The notes below the pieces were generated by a model. It saw nothing but the letters and a program-made list of their open reading frames with translations. It did not search any database and had not been told where the DNA came from. This document shows, piece after piece, positions 53,472 to 62,762 of a DNA stretch of 64,000 nucleotides. This stretch comes from Acidimicrobiia bacterium (GTDB lineage Bacteria; Actinomycetota; Acidimicrobiia; Acidimicrobiales; Bin134), in the NCBI GenBank assembly GCA_022822905.1, contig JAJDYE010000036.1, positions 1-64,000 on the forward strand. The letters run 5' to 3'. The number at the start of each line of letters is the position of its first letter. Position 1 is the stretch's first letter. Position numbers and translations under genes: made by a program.

Positions 53472-53969
53472 GTGAATTCACACGAGCAAGCAGTGCGATC
53501 GATCAAGGCGCTTATGTACGTCTACGCCGAATGCGTGGACTTGGCCCGCTTCGACGAGCTTGGCGAGCTCTTCGCCCACGGGGTGCTCACCTCCACCAGC
53601 TCGGTCGATCCCGACGACGGCATGTCGGGAGAAGATGTCGCCGCGTTCTACGCGGCCACCAACAAAGTCCACGGCGACGGAACTCTGCGCACCCGGCATG
53701 TGGCCAGCAATGTGATCGTAGATGTGGCCGAAGCCGGGCAGACAGCCACCGCCCGCTCGTACTTCGCCGTCCACCAGGGCACAGATACCCTGGCCCTTCA
53801 GCCCATCGTGGCGGGCCGCTACGAGGACGACTTCTCCCTGGTCGATGGACAGTGGCGTTTCGCCCGCCGGATGGTGATTGTCGACCAGATTGGCGATATG
53901 CGAGAGCACCTCACCTTCGACCTGTCCGAGGGAGACGTGCGCTATACCGACCATGTGGAGTCGGGATGA
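53472..53969 (+). CDS. SnoaL-like NTF2-fold protein
   Basis: A 165-residue NTF2-fold protein with AVRSIKALMYVYAECVDLARF at the N-terminus, RTRHVASNVIVDV in the middle and VDGQWRFARRMVIVD at the end. Related to ring-hydroxylating small subunits and SnoaL cyclases; no catalytic residue is certain. GTG start at 53472. Its stop overlaps the start of the DUF2510 gene by four bases. Divergent from selD, with 51 bases between. Confidence 0.82.
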   Translation: MNSHEQAVRSIKALMYVYAECVDLARFDELGELFAHGVLTSTSSVDPDDGMSGEDVAAFYAATNKVHGDGTLRTRHVASNVIVDVAEAGQTATARSYFAVHQGTDTLALQPIVAGRYEDDFSLVDGQWRFARRMVIVDQIGDMREHLTFDLSEGDVRYTDHVESG

Positions 53970-54529
53970 GCGACCCATCGACACGCCGGGCGCCGCCGGG
54001 TTGGTACGCCGAGCAGGGCCAACGCGGTTTTCGATATTGGGATGGCGAGTCTTGGACCGAACCGATGGGAGATCCAATTCGAATCCCGGGAGCAGGAAAC
54101 GGCAATCGAGCCTCTTCGAGCTACCAGAGAGCAGGGCTTGCCTTCATGGGTGCCGCAGTGGCCCTGCTGATTGCCGGGCTGCTGCTTCCCTGGGCCGATG
54201 CCGGTTCGAAAAAGTGGGGAGTGGTAGACGGCGACCTTCCGTGGCTGGTGGGTCCGGGAGGGGTGGCTGATTCCTGGCTGCTGATTCCAGTGGCCGCGGC
54301 GATGGTGTGGGCGCTGCTGGTGGCGGCATTGTTCGGGAGCAGCCGGCAAATGTGGCTGGCGGCCGTGGTCGCGGGACTGGTTGTCATGGGGCTCTGCCTG
54401 GCGGAGGGGCTGGCCCTTGATGACGACCTGGATGCGTCGGGCGCCGAGGTTGGCTTGGGCTTGTTCCTGGCTTATGCCGGAGGGGCGTCAGCCGCGGTTG
54501 GCGGGGTGCTTCTCAAGCCAGCCCGATGA
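53966..54529 (+). CDS. DUF2510-domain membrane protein
   Basis: A 187-residue protein with an N-terminal DUF2510-like motif (PPGWYAEQGQRGFRYWDGESWTE spans residues 10-32; key residues GWY and WDG...W) and four predicted membrane helices after about residue 50 (AGLAFMGAAVALLIAGLLLP, then three more). Actinobacteria use this small Trp-rich domain beside membrane segments; its role is unknown. ATG 53966 overlaps the SnoaL-like stop (ATGA). Convergent with the histidine kinase gene. Confidence 0.8.
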   Translation: MSDPSTRRAPPGWYAEQGQRGFRYWDGESWTEPMGDPIRIPGAGNGNRASSSYQRAGLAFMGAAVALLIAGLLLPWADAGSKKWGVVDGDLPWLVGPGGVADSWLLIPVAAAMVWALLVAALFGSSRQMWLAAVVAGLVVMGLCLAEGLALDDDLDASGAEVGLGLFLAYAGGASAAVGGVLLKPAR

Positions 54530-54539
54530 GGTTGACCGG

Positions 54540-56765
54540 CTAAGCGTCGTCGTCTTCGCCGTCTCCGTCGCTTTCGATGAGGGGCGTGCCCTTGGCTCGG
54601 GTCAGCGGCAGCTCAACCACCATCTCGGTGAACTCGCCTGGCTCGGTATTGACAGTGATGCTGCCGCCGTGCTCGCGGACGATGTCGGCAGACAGCGCCA
54701 AGCCAAGCCCCGTACCCTCATTGGTGGGCTTGGTGGTGAAGAACGGGTCGAAGATCTTTGCCGCCACATCTGGCGGGATGCCGCTGCCGTTGTCTCGGAC
54801 GCTGAGTATGGCGCTCTCATCGGTTCGACGGCTCTTCAACAAGATGGTGGGGCTGTAGTCCCCCACCGTTTCCGCCTCCGCCAATTCCTTTTGCTTCTTG
54901 TTGGTGGCGTAGCCCGCGTTGGCCACAAAATTCAAGAACACTCTCCCCAAATCCTGGGGAACTACCTCCAACTGTCCCATGTCCGGGTCGAACTCTTCTT
55001 CCAGGGTGACGATGAAGTCGGGATCTTGGGCCCGGGCACTGTGGAAGGCGAGCAAGGAATGCTCGTGTATGAGGTCGTTGATGTCGGTCATCTGGGTCTC
55101 GCCCCCGCCTCGGCCCATCAGCAGCATGTCCTGAACGATCCGGTTGGCTCGCTTTCCGTGCGATTGGATGCGATCGAGGTTGTCGTTGAGGTCTTGGCTG
55201 ATCTCCTCGATCAGGCCCTTGTCCTCTTCGGAGAGGTTGTCGGTTAGCTCCTCATAGATCTCGGCCATCTCTTCCAGCAGCTCAACCGACGCCGCCGAGA
55301 AGTTGTTGATGAAATTGAGCGGGTTGCGGATCTCGTGGGCCACGCCGGCGGTGACCTCGCCCAGGGCGGCCAACTTCTCCCGGGCCACGATCTGATCCTG
55401 AGCCTGGCTCAGCTCCTCAAGCACTTCCTGAAGCTCATCGTTCCGCTCACTCAGCTCCTGGGCAAGCTGCTCCACCAGGTTAAGCCGTTGGATCTCCAGC
55501 GCGTGGCGGCGGAACACTTCCAACGCCGATGCCATCTCGGCGATCTCGTCGCGGCCGCTGATCTCTATCTCCTGCTCCAGCTCACCCTTGGCCAACGTCC
55601 GCATCCGGCTGGACAGCCGCCCGATGCGGCGCAGCAACACTCGTCCAACGAACAGCCAGCTGATCAGGCCGGCGCCGGCGACGCCGATGGCGCTGATGAT
55701 GACGAGGAGGATCCTGGCAGTGTTGATGGTCTGCGCCGAGTTCTCGGTGGCTTCGGCGGCCCCGCTCTGGGCTATCTGGACGATGGCGTTGACCTCGTCG
55801 AGCAAGTCGACGGCTATCTCCTGGTTCTCCGCCAGCAGCAAGTCTTGGCGCTCGATGATCTCCAGTCGGTCGACGGCGACCTGGAAAGCGCCGCTGTCGC
55901 CGCGGCCCAGAGTCAGCAGGTCGCCGACTGCCGACCCCAGTCCAGAGACAGTGTCAGACTCGGCAATCGCTGAGAGGCTGATCAGGATGCGGTCTTCGGC
56001 AGACTCGAAGCTCTCTATAAGCGGTTCGACGAAGTCGGCTTCCGAGGCGATCAGGGCGCTGCCCATCAGCTCGGAGGCTTGGGCGACATCGGCCTGCAAC
56101 TCGTTGAGGTGACGGTAGAGGAGCAGTTCGTCGCCAGAGGTGCGGGTCATGGCATCTGTGGGTTCGGAGTCGAAGTTGCGGTACCCGGTTACTTGGAAGA
56201 AGAGCTGATCGTCGATAGCGGGGATAACGATACCCTTGACGTCGTCGTGGAGAGCGGGGATCCGAGTTTGGAGGACTTCGATTTGCCTGCTCAAGCCGTA
56301 GAAGTGGGGCATGTCGGCCGTAATCGTGGTGATGTTCCTCTCCAGGGCGTCGGCGGCCTCGGAAATCCCCTGAACGTGGATATTGCCGGGGTTCTGGCGC
56401 AGCAGGGTCTCCAAGCGGTCTTGGAACTGGGCTTGGGCGTCGGACACTTCTGCGGAGATTTCCGAGAACTGGTCGGGCGGCGCGGTGGTGAGGCGGGGTG
56501 CGGCGGCCACCAGCGCATTGCTGAACTCGGCGAGGCCGAACGCCCCCACCAGTTCTGGGACGCTGTCTTCGCTTACCCGCTTTTGGCTGCGGTCGACGTT
56601 GCTGAACGAAATCCAGCTCACAATGCTGGCCACAATGGTCAATGCCACTGCTCCGAAGATCCCGGCATAGAGCTGGCTGGATATCCTGCGATGGACGGCA
56701 GGCCGCTGCGCCTGGGCGGCGGAGTCGCCGGGGGCAGGTTCTCGAGCGTTGGTAGCCTCGGTCAC
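54540..56765 (-). CDS. Membrane histidine kinase of the partner-switching operon
   Basis: A 741-residue sensor kinase: TM1 at about 32-54, an extracytoplasmic helical domain of nearly 300 residues, TM2 at about 352-377, HAMP to 425, coiled coil to 462, then the dimerisation domain with phospho-acceptor His477 ([13 protein letters not shown]) and an ATPase domain ([25 protein letters not shown]). The large sensory part resembles TorS-like kinases that bind a periplasmic partner protein. Its start overlaps the stop of the binding-lipoprotein gene by four bases, so the lipoprotein is the likely partner. Probable target: the receiver-PP2C protein of the same operon. The C-terminal tail is very acidic. 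Confidence 0.87.
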   Translation of the reverse strand: MTEATNAREPAPGDSAAQAQRPAVHRRISSQLYAGIFGAVALTIVASIVSWISFSNVDRSQKRVSEDSVPELVGAFGLAEFSNALVAAAPRLTTAPPDQFSEISAEVSDAQAQFQDRLETLLRQNPGNIHVQGISEAADALERNITTITADMPHFYGLSRQIEVLQTRIPALHDDVKGIVIPAIDDQLFFQVTGYRNFDSEPTDAMTRTSGDELLLYRHLNELQADVAQASELMGSALIASEADFVEPLIESFESAEDRILISLSAIAESDTVSGLGSAVGDLLTLGRGDSGAFQVAVDRLEIIERQDLLLAENQEIAVDLLDEVNAIVQIAQSGAAEATENSAQTINTARILLVIISAIGVAGAGLISWLFVGRVLLRRIGRLSSRMRTLAKGELEQEIEISGRDEIAEMASALEVFRRHALEIQRLNLVEQLAQELSERNDELQEVLEELSQAQDQIVAREKLAALGEVTAGVAHEIRNPLNFINNFSAASVELLEEMAEIYEELTDNLSEEDKGLIEEISQDLNDNLDRIQSHGKRANRIVQDMLLMGRGGGETQMTDINDLIHEHSLLAFHSARAQDPDFIVTLEEEFDPDMGQLEVVPQDLGRVFLNFVANAGYATNKKQKELAEAETVGDYSPTILLKSRRTDESAILSVRDNGSGIPPDVAAKIFDPFFTTKPTNEGTGLGLALSADIVREHGGSITVNTEPGEFTEMVVELPLTRAKGTPLIESDGDGEDDDA

Positions 56766-58051
56766 GGGCTGATGTCTCCCATAGCCGCCTCGGGCCGGTA
56801 GGCGCCGTCGGCGCCGATCACGGTCAGGAAAACGGCGTCGGAACCCTGATTGTCCACCGCCCGGTCGGCTTCTGAGCCGAAGTCCACTGCGAACCCGTCG
56901 ATGTCGAAAAGACCCGCACCCAAGATGTTCTCCAAGAAGCAGTCGCGGGTGAGATCAACACCGCAGGCCTCCAGTCCGGCGATGGCCACCCGGCCCGCGA
57001 TGTAGCCCTCCAAAGACACGAACCCCGGTTCGGCTTTGGGATCCAGAGCGGCCAGGGCTTCGGTGTAGGACGCAACCACTGGAATGGACTCGTCGTGGGG
57101 GAACGGTACAACTTGGGTGACGTATACCCCCTCGCCGCCTGCCCCCAGCTCGGAGGCCAATGCGTTGCTGCCCACAAAGGAGACTGTCATGAAGATGGGG
57201 TCGAAGCCGATGTGGCGCGACCATGAAATCAGGGCGGCAACCGGCTGGTAGGCGCCGATCACGATCACGGCCTCGGGGTCGCCGAGCCGCAAGTCGAGCA
57301 GCCCCGACTTCACCGCGGTGGTGTTGCGGGGGTATACGCCGGTGGCCACGAGTTCCATCCCCCGGCGTTCCAACGCGGCCAGCGCCCCGTTGTACCCAGC
57401 CCGTCCGAAGGAATCGTCCTGGAACATCACTGCAATCCGGGTGACGCCCAAATCGGTTGTCAATCGCTCGACCATCTCCTCGGTTTCCTGAGCGTAGGAG
57501 GCCCGAAGGTTGACAATGTTGTCCCAGTCGTCGTTTCGGAGGAATCCGGCACCGGTGAACGGCGCCACATAGGGTATGGCCGCCTCGGCCGCTACCGGGG
57601 TGGCTGAGCGCGATGTCGGCGTCCCCACCGCGCCGATCAGAGCGAACACCCGCTCGTCTTCGATCAGCGCCTGGGTGTTGGTGATGGCCGCCTCGGGCTC
57701 GTACGCGTCGTCTCGGGTGGTGAGCTCCAACATGCGCCCGTGTATGCCTCCATTGCTGTTGGCCTCCTCGAACGCCGCGCGGATTCCAAGATTCATGTTG
57801 ATGCCCAGCGCTTGGGCAGGACCGCTGAATGCCGCTGATTGCCCGAACACCACCCGATCATCGAACACTCCAGGCGTGCCAGTGCCAGATGGGGTGTCCG
57901 GTGTGTTCCCGGGCTCGACCGTGGGGCTCGCATCAGGAGCCGCGGGGTCAGAGCCGTCGGATCCGCACCCCGGCAACACGAGGGCGAAAGCAGCCAGTGC
58001 GAGACCAGCTAGCCGACATAGAGGGGCATTCCTCAATGCCGAAATCCTCAC
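56762..58051 (-). CDS. Leu/Ile/Val-type substrate-binding lipoprotein
   Basis: A 429-residue binding protein of the branched-chain amino-acid type. Signal peptide with lipobox LPGC (Cys29), a Pro/Thr-rich linker to about residue 62, then the two-lobe fold: VVFGQSAAFSGPAQALG, IRAAFEEANSNGGIHGR and FQDDSFGRAGYNGALAAL. No permease or ATPase genes are near. Placed between a kinase gene (four-base overlap) and an RsbW-like gene (one-base overlap, TAGTG), it probably acts as a sensor of a small ligand outside the membrane and not as a transport component. Confidence 0.87.
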   Translation of the reverse strand: MRISALRNAPLCRLAGLALAAFALVLPGCGSDGSDPAAPDASPTVEPGNTPDTPSGTGTPGVFDDRVVFGQSAAFSGPAQALGINMNLGIRAAFEEANSNGGIHGRMLELTTRDDAYEPEAAITNTQALIEDERVFALIGAVGTPTSRSATPVAAEAAIPYVAPFTGAGFLRNDDWDNIVNLRASYAQETEEMVERLTTDLGVTRIAVMFQDDSFGRAGYNGALAALERRGMELVATGVYPRNTTAVKSGLLDLRLGDPEAVIVIGAYQPVAALISWSRHIGFDPIFMTVSFVGSNALASELGAGGEGVYVTQVVPFPHDESIPVVASYTEALAALDPKAEPGFVSLEGYIAGRVAIAGLEACGVDLTRDCFLENILGAGLFDIDGFAVDFGSEADRAVDNQGSDAVFLTVIGADGAYRPEAAMGDISP

Positions 58052-58479
58052 TACTCGGGATGGACGACGAGCTTGAGGTGGTTGCGGTCGTTCTCCCGAC
58101 GGTATTCAAGCTCTTCGCCCATGGTCTTCACCAGGTAGACCCCCAACCCCCCGATTGGGCGATCGGCAAGAGGCAGCGTCACATCGGGCGCAGGGGCGTC
58201 GGTCAGGGGGTTGAAGGGCGAGCCGTCGTCGCTCAAGCGGATGGTGAGCGCGTGGTCTTGCGATTCCAGTTCGAGGTCGATCTTGGTCAGGCCGCTGGTG
58301 TCGCCGTGAGTGAGCGTGTTGAGCACCAACTCTTCCAAGATCAGGTTGGCGCGCATTGTCAGCGTTATCGGCCACTCCTCGGCTTCCGCCATCTCATTCA
58401 GAATGTCCTCGATCAGCGGCAGAACATCGGAAGGGTGGCCCTGCTCCGGAGGGTGGGAAAGGTGGAGCGATCGTTGCAT
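58051..58479 (-). CDS. RsbW/SpoIIAB-like serine kinase (anti-sigma type)
   Basis: A 142-residue GHKL ATPase: N-box LEELVLNTLTHGD, G1 motif LSDDGSPFNPL and G2 motif GGLGVYLVKTM. Such proteins phosphorylate a STAS antagonist on Ser and hold a sigma factor or other target. Here a STAS protein is encoded two genes upstream. No sigma factor gene is in the operon, so the target is elsewhere or the output is not transcription. Overlaps the binding-protein gene by one base. Confidence 0.87.
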   Translation of the reverse strand: MQRSLHLSHPPEQGHPSDVLPLIEDILNEMAEAEEWPITLTMRANLILEELVLNTLTHGDTSGLTKIDLELESQDHALTIRLSDDGSPFNPLTDAPAPDVTLPLADRPIGGLGVYLVKTMGEELEYRRENDRNHLKLVVHPE

Positions 58480-58524
58480 TTCAGCGGCCCCTCGTGGCGG
58501 GCTGCGAGCGTGCGGGGGCAGACA

Positions 58525-59676
58525 TCAAGGGCGCCTCAGTGTGAGGCAGGTGATGTCATCGGATTGTGGGGCATCGCCGGCAAAGATCCGCACCCGCTCG
58601 AAGACTGCCTCGTTGGCTGACGTCGCGCTTTCGGGCGGGTTGCCCTCGAACACCTCCGCCAATCGACCCATCCCGAACTGCTGGTTGTCTGCGTTCATGG
58701 CCTCTGTCACGCCGTCGGTGTACAACACGACGGTGTCGCCCGGGTTCAAGGTGACCGACTCCTGGGTGTAGACGACATCGGCGGCAATGCCCACCGCGAT
58801 TCCCTTGGTGAGCGGCAACTCGGTGACCGTGCCGTTGGCGCTCACCAACAGTGGGGGGTCGTGGCCGGCGATGGAGTAGGTGAGCAGTCCGGTATCCGGC
58901 TCGAACAAGGCGTAGATCAGCGTGACGAACATGAAAGTCGGGTTGTCTTGTTGGAGCTGGTTGTTGACTTCGGTCAACACCTTTTCCGGGTCGCGGACGC
59001 CGATGGCCGCCCCCTTGAGCGCGGTCCGGCTGGACATCATGAACATCGAGGCCGGAATGCCCTTGTCGGACACGTCGGCCACCACGAGGCCGACGTGGTT
59101 GTCGAGCTTGAAGTAGTCGTAGAAGTCGCCTCCCACGTTGCGGGCCGGCTCCATGTTGGCCGAGACCTCGCACCCTTCAGTCACCGGGGGAATATTGGGC
59201 AGAATAGACTGCTGGAGTTGGCTGGCGATGCTCAGCTCGTTCTGAAGGGCCACGAGCTGGTCGCGCGACGACAGGGCCTCCCGCCATTCGGCCAAATGCT
59301 CCAGTGTGCGACTGATGGTGATCTTCAGATCGTCGAAGTCGATGGGCTTGGTGACGAAGTCGAATGCTCCCCGGTTCATGGCGGTGCGGATGTTGTCCAT
59401 GTCGCCGTAGGCGGAGACGATTACCGCCCGGAGATTGGGGTCGACGTCGGGGAGCTGCTGGAGCAGGGTCAGACCGTCCATCTTGGGCATGTTGATATCG
59501 GACAGGACCATGTCGATGGTCGGGTCGGCGTTGAGCTTTTCCAACGCCTCCAATCCGTCTCGGGCGAATACGAACTCGTATTCATTGGAGCGGATTTGCC
59601 GCCGCATCCGCTGAAGGATCAGGGGCTCAAGATCCGGTTCGTCGTCAACGACCAGGATCTTGTAGGTGTCGGTCAA
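58525..59676 (-). CDS. Response regulator with PP2C (RsbU/SpoIIE-type) phosphatase output
   Basis: A 383-residue protein: receiver domain (about 5-125) with acidic pair Asp11/Asp12, phospho-acceptor Asp60 (LSDINMPKMDG) and Lys110 (TKPID); a linker helix; then a PP2C-like domain (about 145-383) with ARNVGGDFYDYF, VVADVSDKGIPAS and VLYTDGVTEAMN as metal-binding motifs, ending SDDITCLTL. Phosphorylation by the kinase should control dephosphorylation of the STAS antagonist encoded four bases upstream. Confidence 0.92.
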   Translation of the reverse strand: MTDTYKILVVDDEPDLEPLILQRMRRQIRSNEYEFVFARDGLEALEKLNADPTIDMVLSDINMPKMDGLTLLQQLPDVDPNLRAVIVSAYGDMDNIRTAMNRGAFDFVTKPIDFDDLKITISRTLEHLAEWREALSSRDQLVALQNELSIASQLQQSILPNIPPVTEGCEVSANMEPARNVGGDFYDYFKLDNHVGLVVADVSDKGIPASMFMMSSRTALKGAAIGVRDPEKVLTEVNNQLQQDNPTFMFVTLIYALFEPDTGLLTYSIAGHDPPLLVSANGTVTELPLTKGIAVGIAADVVYTQESVTLNPGDTVVLYTDGVTEAMNADNQQFGMGRLAEVFEGNPPESATSANEAVFERVRIFAGDAPQSDDITCLTLRRP

Positions 59677-59680
59677 GGGT

Positions 59681-60010
59681 TTACCCCTGTTTGGCGTCTT
59701 CTACCGATGGAAAAACGTTGATGATCTGATCGAAGCCGCTGATGCGGAACACGTCGCCTACCGCTTCGGTCAATGAGCAGATGCTGAAAGACTTGTTCTG
59801 CTTGTCGAGGTTCTGGGCTGCCATCAGGAGCACCCGGAGGCCCGCACTGCTGATGTACTCAAGGCCACCGAGGTCCAAGATGATCCGCTGGTCGCCAGGA
59901 TCGAACATTCCTTGCAGGGACTCCAGAAAATCCGACGCATTGGATCCGTCTACCCGGCCTGAAGCATTTACGACCAGTGTGTCGCCGGAGCGGTCGTGGC
60001 TGAATTCCAT
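59681..60010 (-). CDS. STAS-domain anti-sigma factor antagonist
   Basis: A 109-residue SpoIIAA/RsbV-like STAS protein. The phosphorylation site lies in LEYISSAGLRVLL, Ser55 being the likely acceptor. Start GGCCTCTC-rich leader with ATG 60010. First gene of a five-gene operon; a 133-base gap separates it from the convergently placed upstream gene and probably holds the promoter. Dephosphorylated by the PP2C protein, it should bind the RsbW-like kinase and release its target. Confidence 0.9.
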   Translation of the reverse strand: MEFSHDRSGDTLVVNASGRVDGSNASDFLESLQGMFDPGDQRIILDLGGLEYISSAGLRVLLMAAQNLDKQNKSFSICSLTEAVGDVFRISGFDQIINVFPSVEDAKQG

Positions 60011-60143
60011 AGTTGGGCCTCTCTCGTTGGGTCCTGTCTTGGATCATTCTGTCAGCCGGGATCATACACATTCCAATGGGCTGAGGGGCAGGGAGAAGCC
60101 AATCAAAGTGTACGCCACGACGAAAGCTCGGCGGTTCAGGGAG

Positions 60144-61322
60144 TCAGCGGGGCTGGGAGAGGATGAGCGCGCTGGTGGGGACCGCGGTTCCGGCGGTGGC
60201 CAGCACATTTTCCACGTTGTCGATCTGGTTGACCGAAGTGCCGCGAATTTGGCGCACGCCTTCGGCAATCCCGTTGAGGCCGTGGATATAGGCCTCACCA
60301 AGCTGGCCTCCGTTGGTGTTGATGGGCAGGCGGCCATCCCGACCTAGATGGCCATCGCGGATGAAGTCCTTGGCCTCGCCCCTTTCGCAGAAGCCGAACT
60401 CCTCGAGTTGAGGGAGCACCAGCGGGGTGAAGTGGTCGTAGATGATGGCGGTCTGGATGTCGTCGGCCGACAGGCCACTCGACTGATAGAGCTGGCGGGC
60501 GCACAATCCCATCTCGGGGATGCCAGTGATGGTCTCCCGGTAGTAGCTCCTCATCATGTGCTGGTCTTCGGCCACTCCCTGGGCGGCCGAGGCGATGACT
60601 GCTGGCTTTTGCTTCAGGTCTTTGGCCCGCTCCGCAGTGGTCACCAGCAGAGCCTGGGCGCCGTCGGTCTCCTGGCAGCAGTCCAGCAGGCGCAGCGGCT
60701 CCACGATCCAGCGGCTGTTCTGGTGGTCTTCCAGAGTTATGGGCCGTTGGAAGAAGTGGGCGTAGGGATTGGTGGCTGCGAAATCCCGGTCGACCACCGA
60801 CACTCGACCGAAGTCCTCTGTGGTGGCCCCGTACTCGTGCATGTAGCGGGTGGCGAACATCGCCACCCAGGAGGCCGGTGTGACCAATCCGAACGGGGAG
60901 CTCCACGAGAAGCTGACCTCAGACGCCTCGGCGCCGGCGGGCCGGTCTTGCACCCCGGCCCCGAAGCGGTGCCAGGAGCGCTCGTTGAAGGCCCGATAGC
61001 ACAGCACGTAGTCGGCGGCGCCGGAGTAGATGGCCTGGCAGGCCACCGCGACCACCCCGCAGGCCGCCCCGCCCCCATGATGGACCATGGAGAAATGGGT
61101 CAGCTCGTCGATCCCCAGATTGCGGGCCACCTCGATCTCGGGATTCTGCTCGGCCGAGTAGGTCACCATGCCGTTGATCTTCTCGGGGGGAAGACCGGCG
61201 TCCTCGCAGGCGGCCAGACAGGCTTCCACTGCCTGGTCCATCGGGGTTCGGCCCGAGTCTTTGGTGAACGGGGTGGCGCCGATCCCGGCGATAGCGCTGT
61301 GGTAGGCGTAGTTCAGGCTCAC
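60144..61322 (-). CDS. ltp2: Ltp2-type steroid side-chain aldolase (thiolase fold)
   Basis: A 392-residue protein that matches mycobacterial Ltp2 over its whole length: EDHQNSRWIVEPLRLLDCC, ETDGAQALLVTTAERAKDLK, SYYRETITGIPEMGL and LPINTNGGQLGEAYIHG. The two catalytic Tyr of Ltp2 are Tyr295 (IIYDHFTP) and Tyr345 (GEAYIHG). Ltp2 with a DUF35 partner cleaves the 17-hydroxy side-chain acyl-CoA to androstenedione-type ketone and propionyl-CoA. It follows the ChsH fusion after nine bases, in the same order as chsH2-chsH1-ltp2 in Mycobacterium. Confidence 0.93.
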   Translation of the reverse strand: MSLNYAYHSAIAGIGATPFTKDSGRTPMDQAVEACLAACEDAGLPPEKINGMVTYSAEQNPEIEVARNLGIDELTHFSMVHHGGGAACGVVAVACQAIYSGAADYVLCYRAFNERSWHRFGAGVQDRPAGAEASEVSFSWSSPFGLVTPASWVAMFATRYMHEYGATTEDFGRVSVVDRDFAATNPYAHFFQRPITLEDHQNSRWIVEPLRLLDCCQETDGAQALLVTTAERAKDLKQKPAVIASAAQGVAEDQHMMRSYYRETITGIPEMGLCARQLYQSSGLSADDIQTAIIYDHFTPLVLPQLEEFGFCERGEAKDFIRDGHLGRDGRLPINTNGGQLGEAYIHGLNGIAEGVRQIRGTSVNQIDNVENVLATAGTAVPTSALILSQPR

Positions 61323-61331
61323 GGTGCTCTC

Positions 61332-62735
61332 CTACTTGCGGGCCAAGGCCAGTTCGACGGTTCCGGTCACATGCGGTCCCCGGCTGTTCTGACCTCGAAA
61401 CGACACTTCGACGATGTCTTCTCCATCGGACTCCCGCTTGGCGGTGACCGATCCCGACATGGTCATGCAGTCGTAGGGGTAGTTGGGAGCGCCCAGGCGG
61501 ATCTTCAGGTTCTTGAACACGGCATCGGGGCCGGCCCAATCGCTGATATAGCGGGCCGAGAGGCCGCTGGAGGTCAGGATGTTCATGAAGATGTCCTCGG
61601 AGCCCTTCTTGAGGGCCATGTCCCGGTCGTGGTGGACGTCTTGGTAGTCGCGTGAGGCGATGGCAGTGGAAACGATCAGTGTGGGGGTGAGGGGAATCGG
61701 GCACAGCGGCAGTTCGTCGCCCACGCTCACCTCATCAAAGGTCAGCGTGGATGGGTTGCGTGGGGCGCGGGCGGGCCGGAATACCGGAATGCTCACATCT
61801 TCGTGGGTCTGCATGTGCCAGGCCTGAAGCGGCATGCCCACCTTGAGCTGATCGGCGTCGCAGTCGGTGATGTTGGTGACGAGGCGGACGCCCTCTTCCA
61901 GCTCCACCAGCCCGATGTTGAGGGGGTAGTCGAATGACGGGACCCGGGGATGGTGGGACACGACGTAGGAGTACAGCGTGCCCTTGCCGGACGCCACGAC
62001 GTAGCCCATGTCGGTGGACCCGCAGGCGGGGCAGCGGGTGCCGGGCGGGTGCTGGAGGTACCCGCAGTTGAGGCACTTTTGGATGCGCAGCTCTCCGACC
62101 CGGCTGCCCTGCCAGAAGAAGTCGGTGTCCTGGTTGCGGCTGGGGCGGGGGCGCGGCGGGCGCTCGTTGGCGGTGTCATCTCCTGAACTGGCGGTGCGGC
62201 CGGTGCCCGGGCGGAACTTGAGGATGCGGAAGAACATGGATCCGACGTGTCCGCCGTTCTGGTCGAGGTACTCGGTCTCAGTGGTGACGAAGTGGCCGAT
62301 GCCCAGCGCGGTCTGCTTCTCTTCCGACACGTCCACCAGCTTGACGGTGCCGGTGAGGTGGTCGCCGAGCTTGAGGTAGCGGTGGTAAACGTGCTCGGAG
62401 TTGGTGGCCACCACGCCGACGTAGCCCGCTTCGTCCAACATTGCGTACACGCCGGAAGCGGGGTCTTTCGGGTCATTGATCCTCGGGACCAGGCCGATCA
62501 TCGTCCAGGCGTTGAGCATGGCGGGCGGGGCGGCCACTTCGCCGTGGGGGCCTTGGCTGGCCGCGCCGGGGTCGGTGTAGAGGGGGTTGGCGTCCTCCAT
62601 GGCATCGCACCAGTGGCGGATCATGGGCTGGTTGACCGGGTCGCGGGCGACTGTAGGGGTGCCGGTGCTCCCGACCTCTCGGCGCAGCTTGGCGACGAAC
62701 GCTTCCTTTTGCTCGTCGGTCATCTCATCGCTCAT
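61332..62735 (-). CDS. ChsH2-ChsH1 fusion: steroid enoyl-CoA hydratase with DUF35 domain
   Basis: A 467-residue protein made of three parts: an N-terminal MaoC-like hot-dog (about 1-175, HWCDAMEDANPLYTDP), a DUF35 zinc-ribbon and OB domain (about 195-325, CLNCGYLQHPPGTRCPAC), and a C-terminal MaoC-like domain. The C-terminal part matches ChsH1 closely (ASRDYQDVHHDRDMAL, SEDIFMNILTSSGL, WAGPDAVFKNLKIRLG) and holds the catalytic Asp/His. In Mycobacterium these are two proteins forming a heterotetramer. The start is ATG 62735, with AAGGGG upstream. It hydrates the 17-ene side-chain acyl-CoA, and its DUF35 part should pair with the downstream Ltp2. Confidence 0.9.
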   Translation of the reverse strand: MSDEMTDEQKEAFVAKLRREVGSTGTPTVARDPVNQPMIRHWCDAMEDANPLYTDPGAASQGPHGEVAAPPAMLNAWTMIGLVPRINDPKDPASGVYAMLDEAGYVGVVATNSEHVYHRYLKLGDHLTGTVKLVDVSEEKQTALGIGHFVTTETEYLDQNGGHVGSMFFRILKFRPGTGRTASSGDDTANERPPRPRPSRNQDTDFFWQGSRVGELRIQKCLNCGYLQHPPGTRCPACGSTDMGYVVASGKGTLYSYVVSHHPRVPSFDYPLNIGLVELEEGVRLVTNITDCDADQLKVGMPLQAWHMQTHEDVSIPVFRPARAPRNPSTLTFDEVSVGDELPLCPIPLTPTLIVSTAIASRDYQDVHHDRDMALKKGSEDIFMNILTSSGLSARYISDWAGPDAVFKNLKIRLGAPNYPYDCMTMSGSVTAKRESDGEDIVEVSFRGQNSRGPHVTGTVELALARK

Positions 62736-62762
62736 ACGCATCCCCTTCGACCGCAGCGGACG

